Made by a program: the position numbers and the translations under genes
In this document: piece by piece, positions 1-9,755 of the stretch
Position numbering within the stretch: the first letter of the stretch is position 1
Layout of the letters: the number at the start of each line of letters is the position of its first letter
Notes under the pieces: model-generated
What the model was told of the DNA's origin: nothing
The model's database searches: none
What the model saw: the letters and a program-made list of their open reading frames with translations, nothing else
DNA from: Dysgonomonas sp. UBA7710
Lineage (GTDB): Bacteria > Bacteroidota > Bacteroidia > Bacteroidales > Dysgonomonadaceae
Assembly: GCF_002482385.1 (NCBI RefSeq)
Contig: NZ_DLFW01000045.1
Location: 97,780 to 161,779, forward strand
Length of the DNA stretch: 64,000 nucleotides
Direction: 5' to 3'

Positions 1-34
1 ATTCTGATTTATAAATCAGAATAAAGTTTTTATG
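1..34 (+). terminator. Palindromic hairpin at window edge, probable terminator of an upstream gene
   Basis: Positions 1-22 form a perfect 22-bp palindrome (arms ATTCTGATTTA and TAAATCAGAAT), followed by a short T-rich stretch at 26-33. It probably ends transcription of a gene left of the window. The stem may extend beyond the edge. Confidence 0.5.
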
Positions 35-139
35 CGTAATACTGAAAAGAATATAGAAATAACAAGAAAACAACGGGCATACATATGCTTAAGGCTACGA
101 TATATAGAACGTCTCCTACATGTATAAAACAGTAATAAT

Positions 140-703
140 ATGACAGAACCTTTTGACCTGAAATTATTTAATAAATTTTATACAGATTATTATCCTCGCT
201 TTATACGTTTTGCAAATACATATGTAAGGGATATTTCCATTGCAGAGGATATTACAACCGAAGCCTTTATGTCGTACTGGGAGAACAGGCAAAATCTGGC
301 ACCAGGGTCTAATGTTAAAGCGTATGTATTGACTATCATAAAAAATAAGTGTCTTAACTATCTCGAACATAAAAGTTTGCAAAATAAGACGCTCGATAAT
401 ATTCAGACTCTGGCGCACTGGGAACTTAATATGCGTATCACAACGCTTTCGGCATGTAATCCGGAAGAACTTTTTTCGGCAGAAGTGGAAAGAATAATCG
501 ATCAAACCCTGGCGTCTCTGCCGGAAAGAACAGTAGAAGTATTTAAAATGAGCCGTTACGAGAATAAATCACATAAGGAAATAGCAGAGGCGTTGAATAT
601 TACAACGAAAGGCGTTGAGTTTCACATTACAAAAGCCTTGTCGCAGCTTCGTTCCAGTCTTAAAGATTATATGTCCGTATTCTTAGCATTCTTCTCGGTT
701 TAG
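140..703 (+). CDS. ECF-type RNA polymerase sigma factor (FecI-like)
   Basis: A 187-residue sigma-70 family factor of the extracytoplasmic-function type that would direct RNA polymerase to a small set of promoters. Region 2 lies at about residues 10-75 (FYTDYYPRFIRFANTYV, then AEDITTEAFMSYW), and region 4 at about residues 120-175 (LPERTVEVFKMSRYENKSHKEIAEALNI), which is the -35-binding helix-turn-helix. There is no region 1 or 3, as expected for ECF factors. It is followed 79 bp later by a FecR-like anti-sigma factor and then by a SusC with an STN domain. This is the classic trans-envelope signalling arrangement, so its likely target is the susC promoter. Ligand and target promoter are not visible from sequence. 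Confidence 0.93.
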   Translation: MTEPFDLKLFNKFYTDYYPRFIRFANTYVRDISIAEDITTEAFMSYWENRQNLAPGSNVKAYVLTIIKNKCLNYLEHKSLQNKTLDNIQTLAHWELNMRITTLSACNPEELFSAEVERIIDQTLASLPERTVEVFKMSRYENKSHKEIAEALNITTKGVEFHITKALSQLRSSLKDYMSVFLAFFSV

Positions 704-782
704 AAACCATTTCTAAGAAAAAATATTTTTCTACTAGGGATATTTGCCGCTCATCTGTTGTTTATATAGAGGTTAATGAAAA

Positions 783-1748
783 ATGGATTTTAAACTATTA
801 TATAAATTTTTTGAAGGTCTTACGACTCAGGCTGAAGATGAGATTATAAGGCAGTGGATAATGGATTCTCCCGACAATGAGAAACGCTTTTTCGAAGAAC
901 GGAAAATGTTTGACGCTATACTTCTTAATAGTAAGGAGCCGGATATCAATGAGAATACAGAACTATTGTCTGTCCCTTCCGGGAATCGTCGTCGTATATC
1001 TGCCTATTTTAGAGAATTTATAAAGATAGCGGCAATTGTAGCTATTACTTTATTCGGCAGTTGGTATTATTTCCTTCATATAAATAAGAAAGACCGACGA
1101 GTGGCTACTCAAACGATTTCGGTGCCTGCCGGACAGCGTTTGAACATAATATTGCCTGATGGTACGGATGTGTGGCTGAATGCCAAAACAACAATAAAAT
1201 ACCCGGTATCCTTTAATGAAAAGGAACGATTGATATCGTTGGACGGACAAGCTTATTTTAATGTGGCAAAGAATAAAGACATACCTTTTTTTGTTAAAAC
1301 ACGGGATGGGGTAGTTCAGGCGTTGGGAACAAAGTTTGACGTAATGGCTTATTCGGACAGTCGCAGTTTCGAAACTGTGCTGATGGAAGGTAAGGTAAAA
1401 GTAAGAGCTGCATGTGATTCTTTGCAGTCAATAATATTGACGCCTAACAATAAGGCATATCTGAAAAACGGAAAATTAGAGACCGTATATGTAGAGGACT
1501 TTAGTGCTTATGAATGGAAAGATGGCCTGATTAGCTTCAAAAATGAACCTTTTGCCCAAATAATGAAATCATTTGAGAAGGTATATGATATAAAAATCGT
1601 AATCGAAAATTCTCGGGTCGGCAATCTTATATATACAGGTAAATTCCGTGTCATTGATGGTGTAGACTATGCTTTACGAGTATTGCAGAAAGACGTTAAA
1701 TTCAAATATGAAAGGGATACCGAAAAGCATATCGTGTATATAAAATAG
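783..1748 (+). CDS. FecR-like anti-sigma factor
   Basis: A 321-residue single-pass inner-membrane regulator. The cytoplasmic N-terminal part (residues 1-75) begins MDFKLLYKFFEGLTTQAEDE, typical of the short sigma-binding domain in Bacteroidota FecR proteins. A transmembrane helix follows at about residues 80-100. The periplasmic FecR domain spans about 115-215 (VPAGQRLNIILPDGTDVWLN, then FNVAKNKDIPFFV), and the C-terminal part (about 250-321) resembles DUF4974 (YDIKIVIEN, FRVIDGVDYALRVLQ). It would hold the upstream sigma factor inactive until the TonB-dependent transporter signals through its STN domain. Operon position directly after the sigma gene supports this. Confidence 0.93.
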   Translation: MDFKLLYKFFEGLTTQAEDEIIRQWIMDSPDNEKRFFEERKMFDAILLNSKEPDINENTELLSVPSGNRRRISAYFREFIKIAAIVAITLFGSWYYFLHINKKDRRVATQTISVPAGQRLNIILPDGTDVWLNAKTTIKYPVSFNEKERLISLDGQAYFNVAKNKDIPFFVKTRDGVVQALGTKFDVMAYSDSRSFETVLMEGKVKVRAACDSLQSIILTPNNKAYLKNGKLETVYVEDFSAYEWKDGLISFKNEPFAQIMKSFEKVYDIKIVIENSRVGNLIYTGKFRVIDGVDYALRVLQKDVKFKYERDTEKHIVYIK

Positions 1749-1962
1749 ATATTGATAGATGTGTGGACAAAGACAGATGTGTAAGTACAGGACTATTCCT
1801 GGATAGAAGTATAACTGCAACAGAAGAGGGAATCTGGTATTATAAATTGTTTTCTGTGATTTAATAATAAGATAAGTAGATACAATCAATCGTTTAACCT
1901 TATAAAAAATGACCGCCTATGGGAAACATCTGAAAAAAACGCTTTTATCGTGTAAACGAAAA

Positions 1963-1992
1963 AGCCAATAAGTGCGGCAACACCTATTGGCT
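1963..1992 (+). promoter_or_regulatory. Hairpin in the susC leader
   Basis: Eight perfectly paired bases (AGCCAATA at 1963-1970 with TATTGGCT at 1985-1992) enclose a second 3-bp stem GTG/CAC and a CGGCAA loop. No T-tract follows, so it is not an ordinary terminator. It lies 53 nt before the susC start and may act on mRNA stability or translation. The rest of the 1749-2044 gap shows no clear promoter. Confidence 0.4.
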
Positions 1993-2044
1993 AGGAAAAT
2001 TAATACAATTTTTAGACCATATTAATCAAAAACATCGTAAATCT

Positions 2045-5000
2045 ATGGAAAATAAAGTTTTTCACGACCGCTTTTTGTTGAAAAATGAAAAAATTAAACA
2101 TTTTTTTAGAATCATGAAAATCACGACGTTATTATTATTCGTCGGCATCCTCTCTATTTATGCTGAAGACTCTTATTCACAAAAAGCAAGAGTTACTATC
2201 AATGAAAAAAATATCCGGCTCGAAAAAGTGCTGACGGAAATAGAGAAGCAGACCGATTATCTTTTCATTTATAATGATAAAGTAGAAACAGATCAGAACG
2301 TGTCGGTAAAGGCTAATACAAAGCCTGTTTACCAGGTGTTGAACGATTTGTTTAAAGAAACGAATGTCAGCTATTCGATGGAGGGTTCACATATCATTCT
2401 ATCGAATAGAAACGAACAGGGGGAATCTTCTGTAAATACTCCTTTGCAGGAAGGTAAAACAATAACCGGTAAAGTTCAGGATGAACAGGGAGAGCCTTTG
2501 GTCGGAGTAAGTGTCGCGGTAAAAGGAACTACCACCGGAACTGTAACCGACATGGATGGAGCATATACACTCAAAGTAACAAACCCGAATGCTACACTGG
2601 TTTTTTCGTTTATCGGCTTTCTTGCCCAGGAAGTGGAATTGAAAGGACAAAGCCTTGTAAATATAACATTGACAGAAGATGTGAAGATGCTGGACGAAAT
2701 AGTGGTAGTAGGTTATGGAACTATGAGAAAATCTGATGTTACAGGTTCGATCGCTGTCGCTAAAGGAGACGATATGGTAAAAGCCCAGAATTTTAGTGCT
2801 GTTGAAAATCTGCGAGGTAAGGCATCGGGAGTTAATATTTTTTCTAATTCCAGCCAACCCGGAGCGTATTCAAATAGGGTGGTGATACGTGGTATGTCTA
2901 CAATTAACTCGTCTTCGGACCCATTGTATGTTGTGGACGGTGTGGTCATGTCTGATTTTTATTTGCTGAATCCCAATGATATAGAAAGTATAGAAGTATT
3001 GAAAGATGCGTCTGCTGCGGCTATTTATGGAGCCAGAGGTGCAAATGGTGTAATTCTGGTAACTACTAAGCGCGGAAATAAAGGCGAAGGTACGGTCGTT
3101 AGCTATCAGGGATCGCTTAGCTTTAGTTCTGTTGCCCGTTATATGGATACTATGAATGCCCAGGAATGGACAGATGCTTTTATGATCGGCTTAGAAAATG
3201 AAAATAAATATCAGGGAACAAACTGGTCTTTAAATCGTGCAGATTGGTTTACGGACAGGAATTACTTTGATGCAAACGGTAATCCTTTATATGATACTAA
3301 CTGGCAAAAAGAGGCGACGCGTACAGCCGTTTCTCATAATCACCAGTTTAATATCCAACAAGGAGGAAAGAATTCTTCAATAGGGGCATTCCTTAATTAT
3401 ACAGATCAACAAGGTGTCGTAAATAATACTTACGCTAAACGGTTGAATACTAAAATAACATACGATGCGAAACCTCTGCCATGGTTGTCAACAGCTGTCA
3501 ATCTCTTGGTTAACCATACATGGGGGCGATATACACCGGAAACAGGAGGTGGACAAGATGCCCGTCGTACTATGATAGAGATGGTGCCATGGTTGCCGGT
3601 GCGTGATGCGAATGGTGAATACACTACGTCCGCATCTTCTACGATGAATGAAACATTTGGTTTCGAAGGTATGTCTAATCCTGTAATGATATTGGATTTG
3701 CAAAAGCGCATGAAATACAATACCAAAATATTCGGTAATGCAGCCTTGACATTCCACCTGATGGACGGTCTGGATTTGAAGACTCAATTGGGTATTGATA
3801 GCAAGCAACAATCGACTAAAGGATATTCTTCAGTAAGCCTTAATAATATTTCCATGCCGAACGGATGGGCTTACAGAAGCCATACAAATGAGCTTTATTG
3901 GCAGGAAGAAACCTATCTGACATATAATAAGGTATTGGAAAATCATCGTATTAACGCTATGGCCGGACTTTCGTGGAGCCAGACTACCTACGATTACGAT
4001 TATATGTATACAGAAGGATTTGCTGACGACTTTTACGAGTATAACAATATGTCGGTCGGCACTACCCCATCTTCGCCTCAATCCGACTGGAATAAGCGCT
4101 CTATGAACTCTTATTTCTTGCGCTTGGCGTACACATATAAAGATCGTTATTCTGCCACAGTAACCGGTCGTTACGATGGATCTTCCAAGTTTGGTAAAAA
4201 TAATAAATATGCATTCTTCCCATCTGCCGGTTTAGCATGGAACATCTCCAATGAAGAATTTCTTGCAAATAATCCCGCTATAAGCAATTTGAAGCTACAT
4301 ACCAGTTACGGGCTTACCGGTAATTCTGAAATAGATCCTTATAAGTCTTTAGCTTCTGTTTCGGCAGGAACTTTCTTGCTCGATGGTTCGCGCGCGCCTT
4401 ATTCTTATATCAGTTCAATGGCTAATCCCGATCTGAAATGGGAGAAAACTGCACAATGGGATATAGGTATTGATTTGGGCTTGTTCAAACAACGCTTGAA
4501 TTTTGACGTCGCTTTCTATAATAAAAAGACAACAGACTTGCTGCTGGATTGTCCGATTCCGACTTCTACCGGTTATAGTACTGTATTTAAGAACATCGGT
4601 TCGGTAAGAAACCAGGGATTGGATCTTATGATTAACGCAACTCCGGTAAAGACTAACACTTTCAACTGGAATACGACATTAAACATGAACTACAATAAGA
4701 ACAAAGTACTTTCTCTGGGTGAAAACGATGAAGACATCTTATTGAATAGCTGGGTAGGAGGCTATGAAAGTATTATCCGTGTAGGTGAAAACATGAATAG
4801 TTTTTATGGTTACAGAAGATATGGTGTTTATACTGAGGAAGATTACGCTGCCGGAGAATGCGAACTGAATCAGGTAGGCCGTGCTAAACGATCTACAGAT
4901 AAGGAAATTCTGGGAAAGGGTACTCCTGACTGGACTGGTAGTTTTATCAATAATTTCTCATATAAGAATTTTGACCTGACTGTTGATATGCAGTTTGTGT

Positions 5001-5446
5001 GGGGGGTAGAAACCATGCAGCAATTCTATCACTCCACATACGACCGTTTTGGTATTACTAACGGCTTGAGTAGTATTCTATACGATGCCTATAACGGATC
5101 AAACCCGAATACTATGCAACAGGCTATTTACTTATGTAACTCCGGTCATGCAGGTCAGGATACTACTGTTGATTCTTCTTGGGTGGTAGACGGTTCTTAT
5201 ATCCGTTGCAATATGGTGCAATTAGGGTATACATTCGCTCCGAAATTATGTAAAACCTTAGGTGTTTCAGCGTTACGGGTTTATGGAAGTGCAAATAACT
5301 TATTCCTGATTTGTTCAAGCGACTTTAAGGGATATGATCCGGAAAGTACTTCTCAGGGAGATACCAACAAGTTTGGACAAAATATGACTTTCTTCTCATA
5401 TCCGAGGGCAAAAACATTCACACTGGGTCTTAATTTAACATTTTGA
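2045..5446 (+). CDS. SusC/RagA-family TonB-dependent outer-membrane transporter with STN domain
   Basis: A 1133-residue outer-membrane transporter for oligosaccharides. The start has a short extension before a signal peptide (residues 24-41, MKITTLLLFVGILSIYA); an internal ATG at 2114 is an alternative start. Then come an STN signalling domain (about 49-120), a carboxypeptidase-regulatory-like domain (about 139-212, GKVQDEQGEPLVGVSVAVKG), a TonB-box-like DEIVVVGYGT (217-226), the plug, and a large beta-barrel ending in the outer-membrane signature LGLNLTF. The STN domain is the part that talks to FecR, matching the two upstream genes. Its partner SusD starts 13 bp downstream. The GH92 enzyme in the same locus hints at a mannose-containing glycan, which is inference. 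Confidence 0.96.
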   Translation: MENKVFHDRFLLKNEKIKHFFRIMKITTLLLFVGILSIYAEDSYSQKARVTINEKNIRLEKVLTEIEKQTDYLFIYNDKVETDQNVSVKANTKPVYQVLNDLFKETNVSYSMEGSHIILSNRNEQGESSVNTPLQEGKTITGKVQDEQGEPLVGVSVAVKGTTTGTVTDMDGAYTLKVTNPNATLVFSFIGFLAQEVELKGQSLVNITLTEDVKMLDEIVVVGYGTMRKSDVTGSIAVAKGDDMVKAQNFSAVENLRGKASGVNIFSNSSQPGAYSNRVVIRGMSTINSSSDPLYVVDGVVMSDFYLLNPNDIESIEVLKDASAAAIYGARGANGVILVTTKRGNKGEGTVVSYQGSLSFSSVARYMDTMNAQEWTDAFMIGLENENKYQGTNWSLNRADWFTDRNYFDANGNPLYDTNWQKEATRTAVSHNHQFNIQQGGKNSSIGAFLNYTDQQGVVNNTYAKRLNTKITYDAKPLPWLSTAVNLLVNHTWGRYTPETGGGQDARRTMIEMVPWLPVRDANGEYTTSASSTMNETFGFEGMSNPVMILDLQKRMKYNTKIFGNAALTFHLMDGLDLKTQLGIDSKQQSTKGYSSVSLNNISMPNGWAYRSHTNELYWQEETYLTYNKVLENHRINAMAGLSWSQTTYDYDYMYTEGFADDFYEYNNMSVGTTPSSPQSDWNKRSMNSYFLRLAYTYKDRYSATVTGRYDGSSKFGKNNKYAFFPSAGLAWNISNEEFLANNPAISNLKLHTSYGLTGNSEIDPYKSLASVSAGTFLLDGSRAPYSYISSMANPDLKWEKTAQWDIGIDLGLFKQRLNFDVAFYNKKTTDLLLDCPIPTSTGYSTVFKNIGSVRNQGLDLMINATPVKTNTFNWNTTLNMNYNKNKVLSLGENDEDILLNSWVGGYESIIRVGENMNSFYGYRRYGVYTEEDYAAGECELNQVGRAKRSTDKEILGKGTPDWTGSFINNFSYKNFDLTVDMQFVWGVETMQQFYHSTYDRFGITNGLSSILYDAYNGSNPNTMQQAIYLCNSGHAGQDTTVDSSWVVDGSYIRCNMVQLGYTFAPKLCKTLGVSALRVYGSANNLFLICSSDFKGYDPESTSQGDTNKFGQNMTFFSYPRAKTFTLGLNLTF

Positions 5447-5459
5447 TTAATCTAAAAAA

Positions 5460-7031
5460 ATGAATGAAATGAAAAAATTAATATATATACTTGCGTGCGT
5501 AAGTCTGTTGGTGATGACAGCATGTAATGACTTTTTGGACGAGGAGCCTAGATCATCTACCACTTCTGCTGCCTATTATAAAACAGAGGCACAAGCCTTG
5601 GCGAATGTGAATTACCTATACAGGAACGGAGCTCCCGGTCGTATTTCCAATGCCGGTAGTGCATATCTTGGCCCCAATGCTTCCATTGATCCTATGTTGA
5701 CAGGATATTTCACCAACAGCTATGAAGGGCAAGAGGCTATTTGTATGTACGCGCGTCTGCTTACACGTCAGCAAAATACGAGTACAATATCCAGTACAAT
5801 GAATGATATCTGGGACAACTGTTACAGGGCAATTAACGTTGCTAATGGCGCGATTAAATATATTCCGGATATAAGTATGTCTTCAACGACAGCATCTCAG
5901 CTGATAGCTGAAGCTAAATTCTTCCGTGCATTCAATTATTATTATTTAGTGAAAACATTCGGTGACGTCCCGATGTCTACCGAGCCTTATGAATCATTGG
6001 AGAATCTCTATTTGGCAAGAACAGACAAGGCTTCTGTCTATGGACTAATGGAGGCGGACCTGAAAGAGGCGGTAGAAGTTCTGCCATCTGTTAAATTTGC
6101 CGGTAACAACCACCGTATAACAAAATATGCCGCGGCAATGTTACTTTCCAATGTGTATTTACGTCAGAATAAATATGGAGATGCCGCTACTATGGCTAGA
6201 ATCGTAATTGATTCTCCTCATAAATTGACAACAAACGATAATCTGGCATTAGGTAGTGCTTATAATAAGCTTCGTAGCACAGACGATTTAGATGAAGTAA
6301 TATATGCTCAGGAATATGATGCGACAATAAATAACGGTGGCTGGTGGCCGACATATGCATTCAGTTCATCAGCTGTATCCGTATTCGGTACTTATTCTAT
6401 TTTTGAAAGAGTGTTCGGTCCTACCAATCGTTTCCTTAATGTATATAAAGCAGATGACCTGCGTATTCAGCCAAATCAATTTTTCCATTGGAATTATACC
6501 AATCCGGCTACAGGTGCGGTATGGACATCTACTACAGTAGCCGGCTGTTGGTATTACTACGATGAAAATGCTTTATTAACTACAGGTAAGGCTACTAAAG
6601 ACTGGAATTTCTTTCGTGCGGCAGAGGCATTACTGGTTGCTGCGGAAGCCATTGCTCAAAGCGAAGGTGTTACAGCTGAGGCTGCCGGCTATCTGGCTCA
6701 GATTAAAGCTCGTGCGGATATTCACGGAAAGACTGCCGACCAGTATAAAACAGAGCTTCAGGCTATGGCTAAAGAAGCTTTTGTACAGGAGTGCTGGACT
6801 GAGCGTTTACGGGAGTTCCCATTGGAATTTAAAATCTGGGATGACTGCGTTCGTACGGGCATGTTCCCTGTGATCTCTGAAACTGAACCCGGCAAGGTTG
6901 AATATGTGAGCCTTGTAGGAGCAACCAATGGTTCGGGTGCGAAATTTAAAGAGTCGGATTTGTTGTGGCCAATCTCTCACGATGAAATGCAACGTAATCC
7001 GCAGCTCATTCAGAATCCGGGGTATAACTAA
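5460..7031 (+). CDS. SusD/RagB-family surface glycan-binding lipoprotein
   Basis: A 523-residue lipoprotein that forms the lid of the SusC transporter and binds glycan at the cell surface. The signal sequence ends at LLVMTAC, with the lipidated cysteine at residue 22. The mature part begins NDFLDEEPRSSTTSAAYY, the usual SusD start. TPR-like helices include AEAKFFRAFNYYYLVKTFGDVP and, near the C-terminus, the conserved pattern LREFPLEFKIWDDCVR and the ending LLWPISHDEMQRNPQLIQNPGYN. A second ATG at 5469 is an equally good start, since it directly gives MKKLIYILAC. It is cotranscribed with susC (13-bp gap). Confidence 0.95.
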   Translation: MNEMKKLIYILACVSLLVMTACNDFLDEEPRSSTTSAAYYKTEAQALANVNYLYRNGAPGRISNAGSAYLGPNASIDPMLTGYFTNSYEGQEAICMYARLLTRQQNTSTISSTMNDIWDNCYRAINVANGAIKYIPDISMSSTTASQLIAEAKFFRAFNYYYLVKTFGDVPMSTEPYESLENLYLARTDKASVYGLMEADLKEAVEVLPSVKFAGNNHRITKYAAAMLLSNVYLRQNKYGDAATMARIVIDSPHKLTTNDNLALGSAYNKLRSTDDLDEVIYAQEYDATINNGGWWPTYAFSSSAVSVFGTYSIFERVFGPTNRFLNVYKADDLRIQPNQFFHWNYTNPATGAVWTSTTVAGCWYYYDENALLTTGKATKDWNFFRAAEALLVAAEAIAQSEGVTAEAAGYLAQIKARADIHGKTADQYKTELQAMAKEAFVQECWTERLREFPLEFKIWDDCVRTGMFPVISETEPGKVEYVSLVGATNGSGAKFKESDLLWPISHDEMQRNPQLIQNPGYN

Positions 7032-7138
7032 TTTTAAAAAAGTTTGATAACTTTTTAATCATAAGATATACGCCTTTATGATTTCTGTATTTGAATTCAT
7101 TTCTGAGAGGTATTAGGTTTTCAGAAAAGGCAAAGAAG

Positions 7139-7169
7139 GGGTTGCCTGGGAAGGCAACCCTGTTCTTTA
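7139..7169 (+). terminator. Rho-independent terminator after susD
   Basis: An 8-bp GC-rich stem, GGGTTGCC (7139-7146) with GGCAACCC (7153-7160), six-base loop, followed by a T-rich tail TGTTCTTTA. It separates the sus pair from the GH92 gene, so GH92 probably has its own promoter or is expressed by read-through. Confidence 0.75.
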
Positions 7170-7224
7170 TCTGTTATAAATTATTAAATGATTAACAAAT
7201 GTCTTTTTGTCTCAGTTTATTATG

Positions 7225-7232
7225 TAAATTTG
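7225..7232 (+). promoter_or_regulatory. Candidate Bacteroidota -7 element for the GH92 gene
   Basis: TAAATTTG matches TAnnTTTG. A TTTG lies at 7206-7209, but the spacing (15 nt) is shorter than usual. It would give a leader of roughly 125 nt. Confidence 0.35.
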
Positions 7233-7365
7233 TCATAATTGTAATTGTTGCCTGTAAAATTCTAATTAATTCTGAATATAATAATGCCTTCAGATATCAT
7301 AGAGTGGGCTTGAAAACTATAAATCGAATATAAGCAAAATTAAATATATAATTAAAAAACAGACA

Positions 7366-9633
7366 ATGAGATCGAATTTTAATCGCATTGCAAAAACAAT
7401 CTGTTTGAGTATTATCTCAGGCACATTGTTTTATTCGTGTAATGAAGCGGAGAAAGGCGCGGAACTTGTAAATCTTACCCAGTACGTCGATCCTTATATA
7501 GGGACCGGCGATCATGGGCATGTATTTGTAGGAGCCGACGTTCCGTTCGGATTGGTACAGTTAGGCCCTACAAACTTTTCTCAGGGCTGGGACTGGTGTT
7601 CGGGTTATCATATTACCGATTCCACAATTATCGGATTCGGACATATGCACCTGAGTGGTACAGGAATAGGTGACCTGGGAGATATTGGCTTTATGCCGGC
7701 TACCGGCGATGTAAAGCTCACACGGGGAAATCTGAAAGATCCTAAGTCGGGGATTTACTCATTATTCAGAAGGGAAACTGAAAAAGTAAAACCCGGTTAT
7801 TATGCTGTACATCTCGATAGGTTTAATGTCGATGTGGAACTGACAGCAACCAAGAGGGTAGGTTTCCATAAATATACATTCCCTCAGTCCGATTCGTCGA
7901 AAGTTATTATCGACCTGCAACATGGTATAGGCTGGGATGCTCCCGTGGAAGGTTATCTGACTCAGGAGAATGATTCTGTGATATCAGGTTACCGTTATTC
8001 GAAAGGCTGGGCTAATGACCAGAAGATTTTCTTTACAGCTGTTTTCTCCAAGCCGATGAAAGGTTTTGTTGTATCGGATACTACCGCTGTACAGGAAGGC
8101 AATACTATAAAAGCAACAAGGGCCTACGGACAGGTATTGTTCGATACACAGGATAAAGAGAATATATTTGTAAAAGTGGCCTTGTCTCCGGTAAGTATCG
8201 ATAATGCAAAACTGAATATGCAGGCTGAACTTTCAGGCTGGGATTTTGAGAAGACTGTCGCCGATGCTGACAAAGCATGGAATGAAGAACTGAACAAAAT
8301 CATTATTACAGCGGACAACGATCAGACTAAGCGTACATTCTATACGGCGCTTTATCATACAATGATAGCTCCTTCCGAATTCTGTGACGTGAATAACGAT
8401 TACAGAGGCTCTGACGGACAGATGCATGAGAAAGGTACATTTAAGAATTATACAACATTCTCGTTGTGGGATACCTATCGCGCGGCTCATCCGTTGATGT
8501 CGATTATACATCCAGAAAAGATGAGCGATATTGTAAACACAATGCTCACCATATATAAGCAGCAGGGCAAATTGCCTGTATGGCACCTGATGGGTTGCGA
8601 AACCGATTGTATGGTGGGTAATCCGGGTATTTCGGTTGTAGCAGACGCCATCCTGAAAGGATATGACGGATTTGATAAGGAACTGGCGTTCGAAGCAATG
8701 AAAAATTCGGCAATGCTGGACGAAAGAGGCTTGAAATACCTGAAAGAATATGGCTATATCCCTTACGACAAAGGAGAGAGTGAAGGCTTGTCGAAATGTA
8801 TGGAATATGCTATTGCCGACTGGAGTATAGCCCAGGTGGCCCAAAAGATGGGTAAAACGGAAGATTATGATTACTTCCTGAAACGGAGTAAATCTTATAC
8901 ACATTATTTCGATAAATCGGTAGGATTTATGAGAGGCCTGTCGTCTGACGGTAAGTTCAGGACTCCGTTTAATCCGTTTGAATCCGTCCACCGCGATAAT
9001 GACTATACAGAGGGTAATGCATGGCAATATACATGGCTGGTACCACACGATATAAAAGGACTTGTAGACTTGTTCGGAAGTAAAGAGACATTTGTTCAGA
9101 AGCTGGATTCCCTGTTTATCGTGGAAGGTTCGCTGGGTGAGCACGCCTCTCCCGATATCAGTGGACTGATAGGCCAATATGCTCACGGAAACGAGCCTAG
9201 CCATCATATCCTGTATATATATCCTTACATCGGTCAACCGTGGAAGACTGCCGACAAGGTACGTCAGGTAATGTCGGAACTTTACCACGACCAGCCGGCC
9301 GGACTTTCGGGAAATGAGGATGTCGGTCAGATGTCGGCATGGTATGTATTGTCTGCTCTGGGCTTTTATCAGGTTGAGCCGGCCGGAGGTAAATATATTT
9401 TCGGAAGTCCCGTTATAAATGAAGCAACTGTAAAAGTGAAGGACGGAAAGACTCTTAAAATTGTAGCGAAAGATAATAGTGCTGCTAATAAGTACATCCA
9501 GAGTGTAACATTTAACGGCAAAGACTACGATAAGTTCTATATAGACTTTAAAGACATAGAAGCCGGAGGTACATTAGAATTTGTGATGGGGGATAAGCCG
9601 TCCGAAACCTGGGGTACAAGAGGTGAAATATAA
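7366..9633 (+). CDS. GH92 family alpha-mannosidase lipoprotein
   Basis: A 755-residue glycoside hydrolase of family 92, calcium-dependent exo-alpha-mannosidases acting on N-glycans or yeast mannan. The lipoprotein signal ends LFYSC (Cys25), so it is membrane-anchored. The N-terminal beta-sandwich begins VDPYIGTGDHGHVFVGADVP, the hallmark GH92 start. The catalytic (alpha/alpha)6 domain shows SLWDTYRAAHPLMSIIHPE, WHLMGCETDCMVGNPG, HGNEPSHHILYIYP and GNEDVGQMSAWYVLSALG; the last two carry the conserved acidic residues of the active site. Length is normal. It follows the sus pair on the same strand, so it probably belongs to the same locus despite the intervening terminator. Linkage specificity cannot be read from sequence. 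Confidence 0.95.
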   Translation: MRSNFNRIAKTICLSIISGTLFYSCNEAEKGAELVNLTQYVDPYIGTGDHGHVFVGADVPFGLVQLGPTNFSQGWDWCSGYHITDSTIIGFGHMHLSGTGIGDLGDIGFMPATGDVKLTRGNLKDPKSGIYSLFRRETEKVKPGYYAVHLDRFNVDVELTATKRVGFHKYTFPQSDSSKVIIDLQHGIGWDAPVEGYLTQENDSVISGYRYSKGWANDQKIFFTAVFSKPMKGFVVSDTTAVQEGNTIKATRAYGQVLFDTQDKENIFVKVALSPVSIDNAKLNMQAELSGWDFEKTVADADKAWNEELNKIIITADNDQTKRTFYTALYHTMIAPSEFCDVNNDYRGSDGQMHEKGTFKNYTTFSLWDTYRAAHPLMSIIHPEKMSDIVNTMLTIYKQQGKLPVWHLMGCETDCMVGNPGISVVADAILKGYDGFDKELAFEAMKNSAMLDERGLKYLKEYGYIPYDKGESEGLSKCMEYAIADWSIAQVAQKMGKTEDYDYFLKRSKSYTHYFDKSVGFMRGLSSDGKFRTPFNPFESVHRDNDYTEGNAWQYTWLVPHDIKGLVDLFGSKETFVQKLDSLFIVEGSLGEHASPDISGLIGQYAHGNEPSHHILYIYPYIGQPWKTADKVRQVMSELYHDQPAGLSGNEDVGQMSAWYVLSALGFYQVEPAGGKYIFGSPVINEATVKVKDGKTLKIVAKDNSAANKYIQSVTFNGKDYDKFYIDFKDIEAGGTLEFVMGDKPSETWGTRGEI

Positions 9634-9640
9634 GATATAG

Positions 9641-9672
9641 AATCCCTTTTACACATCATAGGGATTTTTATT
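9641..9672 (+). terminator. Terminator after the GH92 gene
   Basis: Stem AATCCC (9641-9646) with GGGATT (9661-9666), followed by TTTATT. A second hairpin just downstream (AAGCCGC at 9680-9686 with GCGGCTT at 9701-9707, then TGATTTTT) probably backs it up. Confidence 0.65.
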
Positions 9673-9679
9673 AAGGGTG

Positions 9680-9715
9680 AAGCCGCCAGAAGTGATTCTC
9701 GCGGCTTTGATTTTT
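9680..9715 (+). terminator. Second terminator-like hairpin between GH92 and ung
   Basis: Seven-base perfect stem AAGCCGC/GCGGCTT with a 14-nt loop and a T-rich tail on the + strand. The convergent ung gene ends at 9756, so the hairpin also lies in its 3' region, though the minus strand lacks a clear T-tract. Confidence 0.55.
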
Positions 9716-9755
9716 GGTACCCTATCCCCCTTTGGGGTGGTTGGGTGAGGCTCCT

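Noticed and set aside
8233..9288. 351-residue open frame antisense to the GH92 gene
   Set aside because: It lies wholly inside a well-conserved GH92 coding sequence and shows no recognisable motifs; it is a codon-usage shadow.
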